In this document: positions 7,464 to 16,707 of the stretch, piece after piece
How positions within the stretch are numbered: position 1 is the first letter of the stretch
How the letters are laid out: every line of letters starts with the position of its first letter
Assembly (NCBI GenBank): GCA_964615375.1
Contig: CAZTOW010000030.1
Span: 54,564-118,563 of the forward strand
Source: CAZKWG01 sp964615375
GTDB lineage: Bacteria > Myxococcota_A > UBA796 > CAZKWG01
Length of the DNA stretch: 64,000 bases
Reading direction: 5' to 3'
Program-made: the position numbers and the translations under genes
Notes under the pieces: model-generated
Told to the model about the DNA's origin: nothing
Databases searched by the model: none
What the model saw: only the letters and a program-made list of their open reading frames with translations

Positions 7464-9290
7464 GTGCGCCCCTCGCGCATGCCTGCTGGGTGGCTGGTGG
7501 CGGACTCTCGTCGCACAAGCAAGTCGCAGGATCCGCTTCGTGTCCTCCGGGAGCATCTGGCCCTGGGGGTGACCGGGTGCCTAAGCCTGCGAGACAAGGA
7601 GGGCGCGGAGCTCTCTGTCTATGTCATGCAGGGCGAGCTGCTGGCCAGCAGCGGCCCTGAGGACAGCCGCTGGGTCCTGCGGCGCCTCGTCAACAACGGG
7701 GCGCTGACCGAGACCCAGGGCGAGCGACTGGGGGCGCGGCTGGCCGCCGGGGAGCGCCTGGAGGACCTGCTCTTCGGGCAGGTCCCGGACGAGCTCCTGC
7801 TGGACACCCTCGCCGCGCGCTTCCGCCAGACGCTGCTGGACTTCCTCTTCGTGTCCGCGCTCCCGTCCTTCGAGCCGATGGACGCGGTCTTCGTGGACAA
7901 CATCCAGGTCGGCCACGACTCCCAGGCCCTGCTGGCCGAGCTCGAGGGGCGCCGGGATCGCGTCCGCGGGCTCCGCGCGCGCGCCGCGGGCATCACCATC
8001 CGTCAGGGGCGCGGTCGGCCGCGCTCGCTCGACGAGGCGCGCCTGCTCGATCTCTGCGAGGCGCCGATCCGGCTCCTGGACCTGATCGCCTCGAGCCCGC
8101 TGGAGGCGGGTGAGACCCTCGATCTGGTCTACGCGATGCTGGGCGTGGGCCTGCTCCAGGCCGACGGCTTCTTCCCCACCGACGACGATGAGCCCACCGA
8201 GGTCTCCGGCGCCGATCTGGAGCTGAGCCCGCCCGAGGATCTGAACGCGCTCGTGGCCGGGTCGCTGGACCCCTGGACGGAGGATCACGCGGTGGGCGAG
8301 CCGGACCCGGTGTCCGTCGAGCCCCTGGACGACTGGTCCTCCCCGCTGGTGGACGAGGAGATCCCGAGCCACACGGTAGAGCAGGACGACGACGACGAGG
8401 AGGCCTCCCTGGAGGAGGAGCCCACCCCGTCCGCCCGCTCCATCGCGCCGATCTCGGCCCCGCCCGCGCCCCCGACGGTGCCCGCGCCTCCGACGGTGCC
8501 CGCGCCCCAGCCCGCGCCCGAGGTGGCTCCCACCTTGGAGGACGAGGAGCTGCGCCGCGTCGCCGAGGAGGCCCACCGGCTCGCCGCGGAGGAGGCGCTC
8601 CGCGCCGAGATGGAGCGCGAGCTCGAGCAGGAGCTCACCGACGACGGCAGCCAGCGGGTCATCCCCCCGGGCTTCGACTTCTTCGGCGGCAGCGAGGACG
8701 GCGAAGACGCGCTCTTCATCGATCACGACCGCGAGATGGGGCGTGGCCGCGGCGAGGGCACCTACACCTCGGCCATCCGCGACGTGGTCGATCTCGGGCC
8801 CGCCGCGCGGCGCCCCAAGGTCGAAGACGACAGCATCATCGAGGCCGACAGCCTGGAGTCGCTCTCCGAGGAGGAGCGCGCCCAGGTCCGCGCGCTGAGC
8901 TTCGGCGCCCCGCCGGTCGAGGAGAGCGAGCTCCGCGCCGCCTTTGACGTGGTGAACAGCGCGCTCAAGGAGATCGCGCGGGTGCTGGACGAGGCGAACG
9001 GGGCCGGCGCCGGGCGCGCCTTCGTGCAGCTCCTGGTGGAGGGCACCCCCGCCGAGTTCAGCCCGCTCTTCCGCGGGGTGGACGCGCGCAAGGACGGGCG
9101 CCTGCCGGTGGAGGGCATCCTGCGCAACCTGCGGGACCGCCCGAAGTCCGAGCACCGCCAGCTGGTGCACCGCGGCGTCGAGGATCTGATGGAGCGCGCG
9201 CTCACGCTGAGCTGCGAGGAGCTCGACGACGACTCGGCGGACCTGCTGACCGAGCGCGTGCTGGCCATCCAGAAGCAGCTCGCGCTGTAG
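7464..9290 (+). CDS. DUF4388/PATAN-like domain protein with acidic linker
   Basis: The 608-residue product has an N-terminal region of DUF4388/PATAN type (~15-240: LALGVTGCLSLRDKEGAELS, then VYVMQGELLASSGPEDSRWV), a domain frequent in myxobacterial signalling proteins. Residues ~245-470 are a long acidic and Pro-rich linker with a short helical part, and the last ~125 residues form a helical domain of unknown family (SELRAAFDVVNSALKEIARV). No signal peptide or membrane segment is seen, so it should be cytoplasmic. Start is GTG at 7464 or ATG at 7479; neither has a strong ribosome binding site. Stands alone. Confidence 0.7.
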   Translation: MRPSRMPAGWLVADSRRTSKSQDPLRVLREHLALGVTGCLSLRDKEGAELSVYVMQGELLASSGPEDSRWVLRRLVNNGALTETQGERLGARLAAGERLEDLLFGQVPDELLLDTLAARFRQTLLDFLFVSALPSFEPMDAVFVDNIQVGHDSQALLAELEGRRDRVRGLRARAAGITIRQGRGRPRSLDEARLLDLCEAPIRLLDLIASSPLEAGETLDLVYAMLGVGLLQADGFFPTDDDEPTEVSGADLELSPPEDLNALVAGSLDPWTEDHAVGEPDPVSVEPLDDWSSPLVDEEIPSHTVEQDDDDEEASLEEEPTPSARSIAPISAPPAPPTVPAPPTVPAPQPAPEVAPTLEDEELRRVAEEAHRLAAEEALRAEMERELEQELTDDGSQRVIPPGFDFFGGSEDGEDALFIDHDREMGRGRGEGTYTSAIRDVVDLGPAARRPKVEDDSIIEADSLESLSEEERAQVRALSFGAPPVEESELRAAFDVVNSALKEIARVLDEANGAGAGRAFVQLLVEGTPAEFSPLFRGVDARKDGRLPVEGILRNLRDRPKSEHRQLVHRGVEDLMERALTLSCEELDDDSADLLTERVLAIQKQLAL

Positions 9291-9348
9291 GCGCGTCCCG
9301 ACCCGGCCAGCGACCCGGGCGAGCGACCCGGCCCGACGGGCGGCGCGT

Positions 9349-11508
9349 CTACCAGCCGCTGAAGAGCTCGGACAGCGCGGGCGCCACCGCCGGGACCTCG
9401 GGCTGCTGGGCCACCCAGGCCCGGACCGCCTCGGCGACCAGGCCGCGCGCGTCCCGCCCGTAGGGGGCCAGCTGCTGATCCAGCCAGCGTCCGGTCTCGG
9501 CCTCTCCGGCGGCGAGGCGCGCGACCAGCGCGGGCAGCAGGACCTCGGCGAAGTGGATCTTGTGCTCCACGCTCACCAGATCGCTCACGGCCAGGGCCCA
9601 GACGGGCAGGACGATCCCGGCCCGCGCCAGCATCTCCTGGGTGAAGGCGTCCACCAGCGCGCGGGCCAGCGCGTCCACCCGGGGGATCTCGTCCTCCAGC
9701 GGGGCGCCGGGCTGACCGCAGACCTCGATGTAGATCTTGTTCTTCGGCTCGGTGCCGCTCGGGCGGAGCAGGACGCGCGCCTGATCCCCCAGCTCCCAGA
9801 CCAGGACGTCGCGGCTCTGGCGGTCGGTCTCAGAGAGGATGGGGCCGAAGGGCCCGCCCGGGTCCTGGCGATCGTGGAAGGCGGTCACGGCCAGCCCGCC
9901 GATGACCTGGGGCGGGTCGCGGCGCAGCGAGCTCTGGATGGCCTGGATACGCGCGCGCCCCTCCGCCCCGCGCATCACGGTGCTGACGAGGTCGTTGCGG
10001 ACGTAGCCCACCTCGGCCCAGAGATCCTGGAGGGTGTCCAGCAGGGTGCGCCCGAGGCCCTTCTCCTGGTCAGCGAGCTCCGCCAGCAGCAGCGCGCCCC
10101 CCGCCGCGTCCTTGTCGCGGATGGCGGGGGTCACCAGCACGCCGTGGGACTCCTCGGCCCCCAGCGCGAAGTCGTCCAGCGTGGCCTCCACCCCGGCGAA
10201 GCTGCCGCGGGCCTCGAGCTGCTCCAGCGCGTCGCCGATGTACTTGAAGCCCACCAGCAGGTGGCCGATCACGCGCGCCCCGCGGGCCCGGGCCACGCGC
10301 TCCACGAGGCGGCTGGTGACCTCGGTCTTCAGCACCAGCGGCGCGCCAGGCCGATCTCGGGTCAGGGCGCGGTGGCAGACCAGCGCGGCGATCTCGTTGC
10401 CGTTCATGAAGCGCCAGCCGCCGGGCCCCTCGGCGGGGTGGCGCACCATCAGGCCCAGGCGATCCGCGTCCGGGTCGCAGGCCATGACCAGGTCCAGGCG
10501 CTGCTCCTCGGCGAAGGCCGCGGCGGCGCTCATGGAGCGGCGGACCTCGGGGTTCGGGGCCCGGAAGGGCACGTTGGGGAAGGCGCCGTCGTAGGCGGCC
10601 TGGGTGGGCTCCACCAGCACCTGGAAGCCCGCGCCCTGCAGCAGGGGGACCACCGTGTTGAGCCCGAGCCCGTGCAGCCCGGTGAATGCCACGCGGAGCC
10701 CGTGCGTCGGAGGGGTGGTGGCGCAGGCGAGGTTGGCCTCGAGCCAGGCGCGGTGGACCTCGGGGCCGGTCTCGCGGACGAGCCCGACGGCGCGCGCCCG
10801 GTCGAGCGGCATGCGCTCGATGTGGGAGACGCCCGCCACCTCCTCGGCCATCCGCTCGTCGCGCGGCGGGATCTCCTGGGCGCCGCTGCCGTTGTAGAAC
10901 TTGCTGCCGTTGTCGTCGGGCGGGTTGTGAGAGGCGCTGATGTTCACGCCGCCGTCGGCGCCGAGGAAGCGGATGGCGAAGCTGAGCTCGGGCGTGCTGA
11001 GGTAGGTGCCCGCGGGCGGCATGTAGACGACGATGCCGGCGGCGGCGTAGACCTCCGCGGCGATCTCGGCGAAGTCCCGGCTGGTCAGGCCCAGCACCGG
11101 GTTCGGCTCGCCGGGGACGAGCTGCGCGCCGAGGTCCTTGAACTGCCGGACGTCGTAGGTCACGACCACGGAGAGCGGCCCGTCCCCGCAGGTGCGGCGC
11201 AGCCAGGAGGCGTGGCCCTGGATGCTGGCCGAGAGGGTCCAGGGGTTGAAGCGGTTGGGGCCCACGCCGACCAGCCCGCGCCGCCCGCCCGTGCCGAAGG
11301 GCAGCACCTGGTAGAAGCTGTCCAGAAGCAGGTCCCAGCGCTGGCGCGCCGCCAGGGCCACGATCTGGTAGCGGTAGGCGGCGAAGGGCGGCTCCGTGAG
11401 CCAGCGGGCGATCCCGTCCAGCGCCGCGACCTGAAGGCCGGAGGGCACCGTGAGCCCGGCGAACCCGATCCGCGCGCGCTCCAGCAGATCGGCCGTGTCA
11501 GCGTTCAT
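9349..11508 (-). CDS. Phosphoglucomutase/phosphomannomutase family protein
   Basis: An alpha-D-phosphohexomutase of 719 residues. The active-site phosphoserine loop is GVNISASHNPPDDNGSKFYN (SASHNP, normally TASHNP), the metal-binding loop is DPDADRLG, the sugar-binding loop is GAEESHGVL, and the phosphate-binding loop is RPSGTEPKNKIYIE. These are the four conserved loops in order, so it should interconvert hexose 1- and 6-phosphates, probably glucose. It is longer than the usual 550-580 residues because of an added C-terminal helical tail. It follows the Big-type lipoprotein gene by 4 bp on the same strand, an unusual pairing of cytoplasmic enzyme and secreted lipoprotein. Confidence 0.9.
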   Translation of the reverse strand: MNADTADLLERARIGFAGLTVPSGLQVAALDGIARWLTEPPFAAYRYQIVALAARQRWDLLLDSFYQVLPFGTGGRRGLVGVGPNRFNPWTLSASIQGHASWLRRTCGDGPLSVVVTYDVRQFKDLGAQLVPGEPNPVLGLTSRDFAEIAAEVYAAAGIVVYMPPAGTYLSTPELSFAIRFLGADGGVNISASHNPPDDNGSKFYNGSGAQEIPPRDERMAEEVAGVSHIERMPLDRARAVGLVRETGPEVHRAWLEANLACATTPPTHGLRVAFTGLHGLGLNTVVPLLQGAGFQVLVEPTQAAYDGAFPNVPFRAPNPEVRRSMSAAAAFAEEQRLDLVMACDPDADRLGLMVRHPAEGPGGWRFMNGNEIAALVCHRALTRDRPGAPLVLKTEVTSRLVERVARARGARVIGHLLVGFKYIGDALEQLEARGSFAGVEATLDDFALGAEESHGVLVTPAIRDKDAAGGALLLAELADQEKGLGRTLLDTLQDLWAEVGYVRNDLVSTVMRGAEGRARIQAIQSSLRRDPPQVIGGLAVTAFHDRQDPGGPFGPILSETDRQSRDVLVWELGDQARVLLRPSGTEPKNKIYIEVCGQPGAPLEDEIPRVDALARALVDAFTQEMLARAGIVLPVWALAVSDLVSVEHKIHFAEVLLPALVARLAAGEAETGRWLDQQLAPYGRDARGLVAEAVRAWVAQQPEVPAVAPALSELFSGW

Positions 11509-11512
11509 GAGC

Positions 11513-13207
11513 TCAGAATCTCCCGGTCAGGCGCGCGGCGGCGGCGGCCTCCGCGGCGAGGGCGCTGGCGTTCAGCGTCCCCGCGGCCACGAAGCCGTCG
11601 AAGGTGCCCTCGGGCGCGTTGACCGCGACCAGGGTCCAGGTGGTCCGACCGTAGCCGAAGGGGAGCCCCGCCTCGGGCAGGATACCGCTCGCGTCGCCCC
11701 CGTCGAGGTAGAGGTCGCGCACGGTGCCGTCCGCGCTCTCGATCGCGATGTGGACGAAGCTCGCGCTGGTGTCCGTTGAAAGGCTGAAGCTGCGCGACTC
11801 GCCGGCGAAGGAGAGGGTGGGCATGGCGGGCAGCGTGGGAGGCGCGGCGACCCCGTCCTCGACCAGCGCGGTGGTGGCGCACACGGCGCCCCCGCTGCCG
11901 AGCCCGCCCTCCTGCGCGAGCACGACCACCTCCTCGCCCTCGGCGCCCGCGAGCGAGATGGGCGCGCTGGCCACGTCGATCTCCCCGTTGCCGATGCCGA
12001 AGCCGGTGACGACCAGCCCCTCGTCCTCCAGGCGCTGCCCGCTGAGCACCAGCACCTTCTCATCGCCGACGAAGCCGTCCGGCAGCGCGCCCACGTCCAC
12101 CAGGATGGAGGCGTCGAGGGTGGACCCAGGCGCGAGATCAGCCTCCAACGCGCTGTCCGCGCCGAGCTCGCCGCCCTCGCTCCAGCCCCAGACCAGATGG
12201 TCGCGGTTCTCCTCCAGGAGCACGAAGACGTCGTTGGTGCCGTCGAGCCCGCTGAGCAGGTCGGCGATGGGCAGCGCCCCGGCCAGGGTCCAGACCGCGG
12301 TGGGCCCGAGATCAGCCTCCAACGTGTAGTCCTCGGCGAGGCCGTCCACGTAGAGGTTGGAGGGCACGTCGGTCTCGACCCCGTAGAGCTCGAGGGTGCG
12401 CGGCTCGGAGAGCAGCCCGTCCAGGTCGGCCAGCAGCAGCGATCCGCGGAGGCTGGGCGCGGCCATCCCGACCCGGATGCGGTCGAACTCGCCCGAGGGG
12501 ATGTCGTCCAGGTTCACGTCGCCCTGGACCGTGCCCCGGGTGACCGCCTCGATGCTGGCCTGCGAGCGCAGGGGCACCGTGAATTCCCGGGAGAGCACGC
12601 CCCACAGCGTCGCGGCGGCGTAGTCGCGCACGTAGAGGGTGACCACCGCGGGCGAGCCGTCGGGCACGGGCAGGACCACCACGCCGTCCCCGTCCTCGTC
12701 CTCCACCCGCTCGCCGTCGTCGATCACCGCGCTGGCCCCCGGGAGGATCGCCCCGGTCTCGGCGTCGACCGCGGTGATCCGCATCTCGAGCGCGTCCTGG
12801 ACCGTGACGTCGAGGGTGGCGCTGAGCTCGCCCAGCGTGGCGGTGAGCGTGACGGACCCGGCCGCGAGCGCGCTGGCCACGCCCGCGTCCACGCTGACCA
12901 GGGTGAGGTCGGACGAGCTCCAGCTCACGTCCACCGGCTCCCAGTCCCCGCTCGCCGTGCGCGCGGAGGCGGAGAGGCCCCAGCTCGCGCCGGGGTTGAC
13001 CACGAGGTCATCGGGGGCGGCGGTGAGCTCCACCCAGACGTCGGCGCCGGTCTCGCCGGTCTCGCCGCCCGAGTCGGTGTCGGTGTCCTCGACGTTGGTG
13101 TCCCGCCACTCCGAGGTGTCCCACACGATGGGGTCGCCGGTCTCCTCCGCCGTGTGATCGGCCTTGTCACGGTGACATGCGGCGAGCGCGAGCAGGAGCC
13201 ACGTCAT
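11513..13207 (-). CDS. Lipoprotein with Ig-like (Big) domain
   Basis: A 564-residue secreted lipoprotein (lipobox LLALAAC, Cys11). It is followed by an Asp/Thr/Glu/Gly-rich linker (~20-55), a bacterial Ig-like domain (~58-140: VELTAAPDDLVVNPGASWGL, then SWSSSDLTLVSVDAGVASAL), a carboxypeptidase-regulatory-like beta domain (~143-200) and several more beta-rich segments. This architecture is common among surface lipoproteins of Myxococcota. It sits in a minus-strand cluster of three lipoprotein genes that ends with the phosphohexomutase. The exact role is unknown; exposure on the outer membrane surface is an inference. Confidence 0.8.
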   Translation of the reverse strand: MTWLLLALAACHRDKADHTAEETGDPIVWDTSEWRDTNVEDTDTDSGGETGETGADVWVELTAAPDDLVVNPGASWGLSASARTASGDWEPVDVSWSSSDLTLVSVDAGVASALAAGSVTLTATLGELSATLDVTVQDALEMRITAVDAETGAILPGASAVIDDGERVEDEDGDGVVVLPVPDGSPAVVTLYVRDYAAATLWGVLSREFTVPLRSQASIEAVTRGTVQGDVNLDDIPSGEFDRIRVGMAAPSLRGSLLLADLDGLLSEPRTLELYGVETDVPSNLYVDGLAEDYTLEADLGPTAVWTLAGALPIADLLSGLDGTNDVFVLLEENRDHLVWGWSEGGELGADSALEADLAPGSTLDASILVDVGALPDGFVGDEKVLVLSGQRLEDEGLVVTGFGIGNGEIDVASAPISLAGAEGEEVVVLAQEGGLGSGGAVCATTALVEDGVAAPPTLPAMPTLSFAGESRSFSLSTDTSASFVHIAIESADGTVRDLYLDGGDASGILPEAGLPFGYGRTTWTLVAVNAPEGTFDGFVAAGTLNASALAAEAAAAARLTGRF

Positions 13208-13254
13208 CCCATACCTCCAGGCTCCACCCTACCCGAGCGCGCGAGAATCGGCCA

Positions 13255-13692
13255 TCACTCCGAGAAACGAACCGCCAGCAGCCAGTCGGGCTCGCCCTCG
13301 GCGGCGAGCGCTCCGGTGGCCGTGCAGGCCTCGCAGGCGGCCTCGTCCTCACAGGATGTCCAGGTCTGCTCGACCCAGGGGGCGGAGGCGCCCAGCGTCA
13401 CGGGTCCCGCGCGGCCGGTGCGCAGCTCCTCGACCTCGTCGTCCAGGGCGTCCACGGTGACCAGGAGATCCTGGCCGGCGGGCAGGCCGGGGAAGCCCAC
13501 GCGCCCGGCGCCCAGCGCCTCCTCGGCGTTGCCAGCCCCCTCCACGCAGATGCGCACGCGGACCTCGTCGGGGTGCTCGCCCAGGGCGGCGTCGAGCACC
13601 TCGAGCTGGAGATCGGCGTTGCGGTACTCCTCCAGCCCGGCGTCGCAGCCGCTGAGCGCGAGCCCCAGGAGCCCGGCCCGCGCGCGGCTCAA
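13255..13692 (-). CDS. Small lipoprotein with TTG start
   Basis: The product is 145 residues, reading MSRARAGLLGLALSGCDAGL at the start, with a lipobox LALSGC. The TTG start overlaps the TGA of the upstream gene (TTGA), so translation is likely coupled. A longer open frame upstream in the same phase has the composition of a shadow and was discarded. The mature part is acidic, beta-rich and ends with four Cys residues near ...TSCEDEAACEACTATG. Family not recognised. It belongs to the lipoprotein gene cluster 9349-14333. Confidence 0.65.
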   Translation of the reverse strand: MSRARAGLLGLALSGCDAGLEEYRNADLQLEVLDAALGEHPDEVRVRICVEGAGNAEEALGAGRVGFPGLPAGQDLLVTVDALDDEVEELRTGRAGPVTLGASAPWVEQTWTSCEDEAACEACTATGALAAEGEPDWLLAVRFSE

Positions 13693-14333
13693 TCCGCGCT
13701 GTCGTCGAAGGAGGCGCTGGCCAGCACCCAGGCGTCCGTGTAGCCGGTGGGGATGAAGCGGGAGGTGCCCCAGCTCGTGGCCATCCACCACTCTCCGGCG
13801 AAGGGCGGGCCGCTCAGGTCGTCGCCGTCGCCGTCGTCGATGACGATGGCCGCGCAGTCCCAGTCGGCGCGCCAGTCGTTCGAGCACTCCTGGATGCCGA
13901 GGAAGGTGGAGACGAAGGTGCGCCCGTCGGTCTCCGTCTCCGTGCTGTCGTTGGTGAGCATGTCCTTCTCCGCCACCTGCACGGGCGGGTCGTAGCGGAC
14001 CGAGTCACCGGTGACCTCGTCGGAGTAGCCCCAGACCTTGATGCCGGTCGAGGAGTCCGACGACCAGTCCACCGAGTAGAGCAGGTCGCCGGTCTCGTCA
14101 TTGTAGTGCTCGAGCGTGACGATCTCGGTCGACCCGTCGTAGATGGTCTGGGAGACCTTCTCCACGCGCATCTTCCAGGCCACGTCCTCCTGGAGCTGCG
14201 AGTAGGTCCAGGTCCGCTCGCCGTCGAGCGGGAAGTAGTCGTTCATGACGAAGCCGTTGTAGGTGTAGCCGCCGCCGCTCGTCTGGCAGGCGATCAACAG
14301 CGTCGGCAGGGCGATCAGGCTGAGGTTCCGCAC
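13689..14333 (-). CDS. Putative lipoprotein, unknown function
   Basis: The gene starts at GTG 14333, which is preceded by an excellent GGAGGAG at 7 nt, giving a 214-residue protein. The N-terminus VRNLSLIALPTLLIACQTSG is a lipoprotein signal peptide. The mature protein is beta-rich with repeating aromatic/acidic strands (GERTWTYSQLQEDVAWKMRV) and one disulfide-capable pair. The much longer open frame that extends upstream to 15908 is antisense to glpK and is not coding. It is the first gene of the minus-strand lipoprotein cluster and is divergent from glpK. Confidence 0.78.
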   Translation of the reverse strand: MRNLSLIALPTLLIACQTSGGGYTYNGFVMNDYFPLDGERTWTYSQLQEDVAWKMRVEKVSQTIYDGSTEIVTLEHYNDETGDLLYSVDWSSDSSTGIKVWGYSDEVTGDSVRYDPPVQVAEKDMLTNDSTETETDGRTFVSTFLGIQECSNDWRADWDCAAIVIDDGDGDDLSGPPFAGEWWMATSWGTSRFIPTGYTDAWVLASASFDDSAD

Positions 14334-14477
14334 GGGCGCTCCTCCGGGTTCGGGTCGGTGCAGGCGGCGGACCGCCCGCGAGGGTCTTCCTCCAGCAATA
14401 GCACGCAGGCGGGCCCCCCGCGACCGGGGCGCGAGGGGGTTAAGACGACGCGAACGTTCTGAAGCCCCGGAGCCGCC

Positions 14478-15944
14478 ATGCGCGACGTCGTCCTCGCCAT
14501 CGATCAGGGAACCACCGGCAGCACCGCGCTGCTGCTCGACCGCGCGCTCGAGGTGGTCGCCTGGCACAACGTGGAGTTCCCGAACCACTACCCGGAGCCG
14601 GGGCACGTCGAGCACGACGTGGCCGAGATCTGGGCGAGCGTCGAGGAGGCGGTGCGCGGGGCGCTGAAGCGCGCGGGGGACGTGAACGTCGTCGCGGTGG
14701 GCATCACGAACCAGCGCGAGACCTGCCTGTTCTGGGACCGGGAGACGGGCGAGCCCATCCACCGCGCCCTGGTCTGGCAGGACCGGCGCACGGCCGACCG
14801 CTGCCAGGAGCTGCGCGAGCGCGGGCTGCTGCCGCTCTTCCGCGGGAAGACGGGGCTGGTGCTGGACCCCTACTTCTCGGGGACCAAGGCGGGCTGGCTC
14901 CTGGACCATGTCCCGGGCGCGCGCAAGCGGGCGGAGGCGGGCGCGCTCGCGTTTGGGACCATCGACACCTGGCTGGCCTGGAAGCTCTGCGGGGCCCACG
15001 TCACGGACCCCTCCAACGCGAGCCGCACGCTGCTCTTCGACATCCACGCGATGCGCTGGGACGAGGAGCTCTGCGGGCTGCTGGGCGTGCCGATGAACAC
15101 GCTGCCGCAGGTGGTGGACAACGCGGGCGTGGTCGGCTCCACCCAGGGTGTGGGCTTCCTGCCCGACGGGATCCCGGTCAGCGGGATGGCCGGCGACCAG
15201 CAGTCGGCCCTCTTTGGGCAGGCCTGCTTCGCCCCGGGCATGGCGAAGTCCACCTACGGCACGGGCGCCTTCGTGCTGATGAACACGGGCTCCACCCCGG
15301 TGGCGAGCGAGCGCGGGCTGCTGACCACCGTGGGCTGGCGCGTGGGCGGCGAGGTCACGTATGCGCTGGAGGGCAGCGCCTTCATCGCCGGGGCGGCGGT
15401 GCAGTGGCTCCGGGACGGGCTCCAGATCATCCGCACGGCCGCGGAGATCGAGGAGCTGGCGGGCTCGGTGCCGGACGCGGGCGGGGTGGTCTTCGTGCCG
15501 GCGCTGGCGGGGCTGGGCGCGCCGCACTGGCGGCCGGACGCGCGGGGGCTCTTCACCGGGATCACGCGGGGGACCACGCGGGCCCACATCGCCCGCGCCG
15601 TGCTGGAGGGCGTGGCGCTTCAGCTCTCGGACATCCTGAGCGCGATGGCGGCGGACGCCGGGCAGCCGCTCACCGAGCTGCGGGTGGACGGGGGCGCGGC
15701 GAAGAACGGGCTGCTCATGCAGTTCCAGGCGGACGTGCTCGGGGTGGCCTGCGTGCGGCCGAAGGTGCTGGAGACGACGGCGCTGGGCGCGGCCTTCCTG
15801 GCCGGGCTGGGGGCCGGCTTCTGGGAGAGCCCGGACGCGATCCGGGCGTCCTGGGTGGAGGACCGCACCTTCGAGCCCCAGCGCTCGCGGGAGGAGGTGG
15901 CGGCGCACCTGGCGGCCTGGGCGAGGGCCGTCGAGCGCGCGTGA
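14478..15944 (+). CDS. glpK: Glycerol kinase
   Basis: This 488-residue FGGY-family enzyme phosphorylates glycerol to sn-glycerol 3-phosphate with ATP. The N-terminal AIDQGTTGSTALLLDR phosphate loop, GITNQRET and ALVWQDRRT substrate residues, GTIDTWLAWKL, MAGDQQSALFGQACF, and the C-terminal DGGAAKNGLLMQFQADVL are all classical GlpK motifs in order. Length is normal. A weak GGAG precedes the ATG. No glpF or glpD gene adjoins it, so it seems to be a stand-alone gene. Divergent from the lipoprotein cluster. Confidence 0.96.
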   Translation: MRDVVLAIDQGTTGSTALLLDRALEVVAWHNVEFPNHYPEPGHVEHDVAEIWASVEEAVRGALKRAGDVNVVAVGITNQRETCLFWDRETGEPIHRALVWQDRRTADRCQELRERGLLPLFRGKTGLVLDPYFSGTKAGWLLDHVPGARKRAEAGALAFGTIDTWLAWKLCGAHVTDPSNASRTLLFDIHAMRWDEELCGLLGVPMNTLPQVVDNAGVVGSTQGVGFLPDGIPVSGMAGDQQSALFGQACFAPGMAKSTYGTGAFVLMNTGSTPVASERGLLTTVGWRVGGEVTYALEGSAFIAGAAVQWLRDGLQIIRTAAEIEELAGSVPDAGGVVFVPALAGLGAPHWRPDARGLFTGITRGTTRAHIARAVLEGVALQLSDILSAMAADAGQPLTELRVDGGAAKNGLLMQFQADVLGVACVRPKVLETTALGAAFLAGLGAGFWESPDAIRASWVEDRTFEPQRSREEVAAHLAAWARAVERA

Positions 15945-16003
15945 GGAGGACCGTCGAGCGGGCCTGACCTTGCCTTGCGCGCGGAGGCGTCTATGTTGAT
16001 CTC

Positions 16004-16669
16004 ATGGACGTGCAGCTCCGAGCCGAGCTCCAGCGCGCCTGTGAGGCGCTCCCGCTCTTCCCCCTGCCGGGGGTGGTCTTCCTGCCGGCCACCCTGCTGC
16101 CGTTGCACGTCTTCGAGCCGCGCTACCGCAAGCTGGTGAAGGACTGCCTGGAGGCGGACAGCATCTTCGCCGTCCCGCAGCTCCGCGAAGGCTGGCAGAG
16201 CGACTACGACGGGCGACCGGCCATCCACGACGTGGTGGGCGTGGGACGGGTGGTGCGCTCGCAGGCGCTCTCCGACGGGCGCTACAACCTCCTCGTGCTG
16301 GGCGTGGCGCGGGCGCGGGTCCTCGATGAGCTCCCCAGCGACGAGCCCTACCGGCTGGCGCGCGCGCGGCTGCTCTCCGACGCCTTCGGGGCGGGCCAGG
16401 AGGAGCGGCTGAGGGTCGCCGCCGACCAGCTGCGGCTGGTGGCCGGGCAGATCATGACGCTGCACCCCTCGCTCTCCCAGGATCTGGGCCGGGTGCTGAA
16501 CGGGGCGGAGGACAACGTCCAGCTCACCTACATGCTGGGCCACCTCGCGCTCCGCGAGTCCGACGAGCGCCAGAGCTTCCTGGAGACCGAGGACCCGGTC
16601 GCGCGCGCCGAGCGCGTGATGGAGGGGCTGATCTCGCTCCTGGGCTTGGAGCAGGGGATCGAAGCGTAG
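16004..16669 (+). CDS. LON peptidase substrate-binding domain protein
   Basis: The 221-residue protein consists of a stand-alone Lon N-terminal (LAN/PUA-like) domain. It starts with CEALPLFPLPGVVFLPATLL and HVFEPRYRKLVKDCLEADS, the usual signature of the family, followed by GVGRVVRSQALSDGRYNLLV and a helical C-terminal part. It lacks the AAA+ and protease domains of Lon. Such proteins are widespread in bacteria and may recognise proteins for degradation or act in unrelated quality control; the role is not established. Short spacing to the next gene could allow cotranscription. Confidence 0.88.
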   Translation: MDVQLRAELQRACEALPLFPLPGVVFLPATLLPLHVFEPRYRKLVKDCLEADSIFAVPQLREGWQSDYDGRPAIHDVVGVGRVVRSQALSDGRYNLLVLGVARARVLDELPSDEPYRLARARLLSDAFGAGQEERLRVAADQLRLVAGQIMTLHPSLSQDLGRVLNGAEDNVQLTYMLGHLALRESDERQSFLETEDPVARAERVMEGLISLLGLEQGIEA

Positions 16670-16707
16670 ACTCCCGGCGGATCGTCCGTTCAGGTTATGT
16701 CTGGGCG

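Noticed and set aside
14340..15908. Long minus-strand frame extending the lipoprotein gene through the glpK region
   Set aside because: It is antisense to a well-conserved glycerol kinase; the lipoprotein has a good ribosome binding site and signal peptide at GTG 14333.
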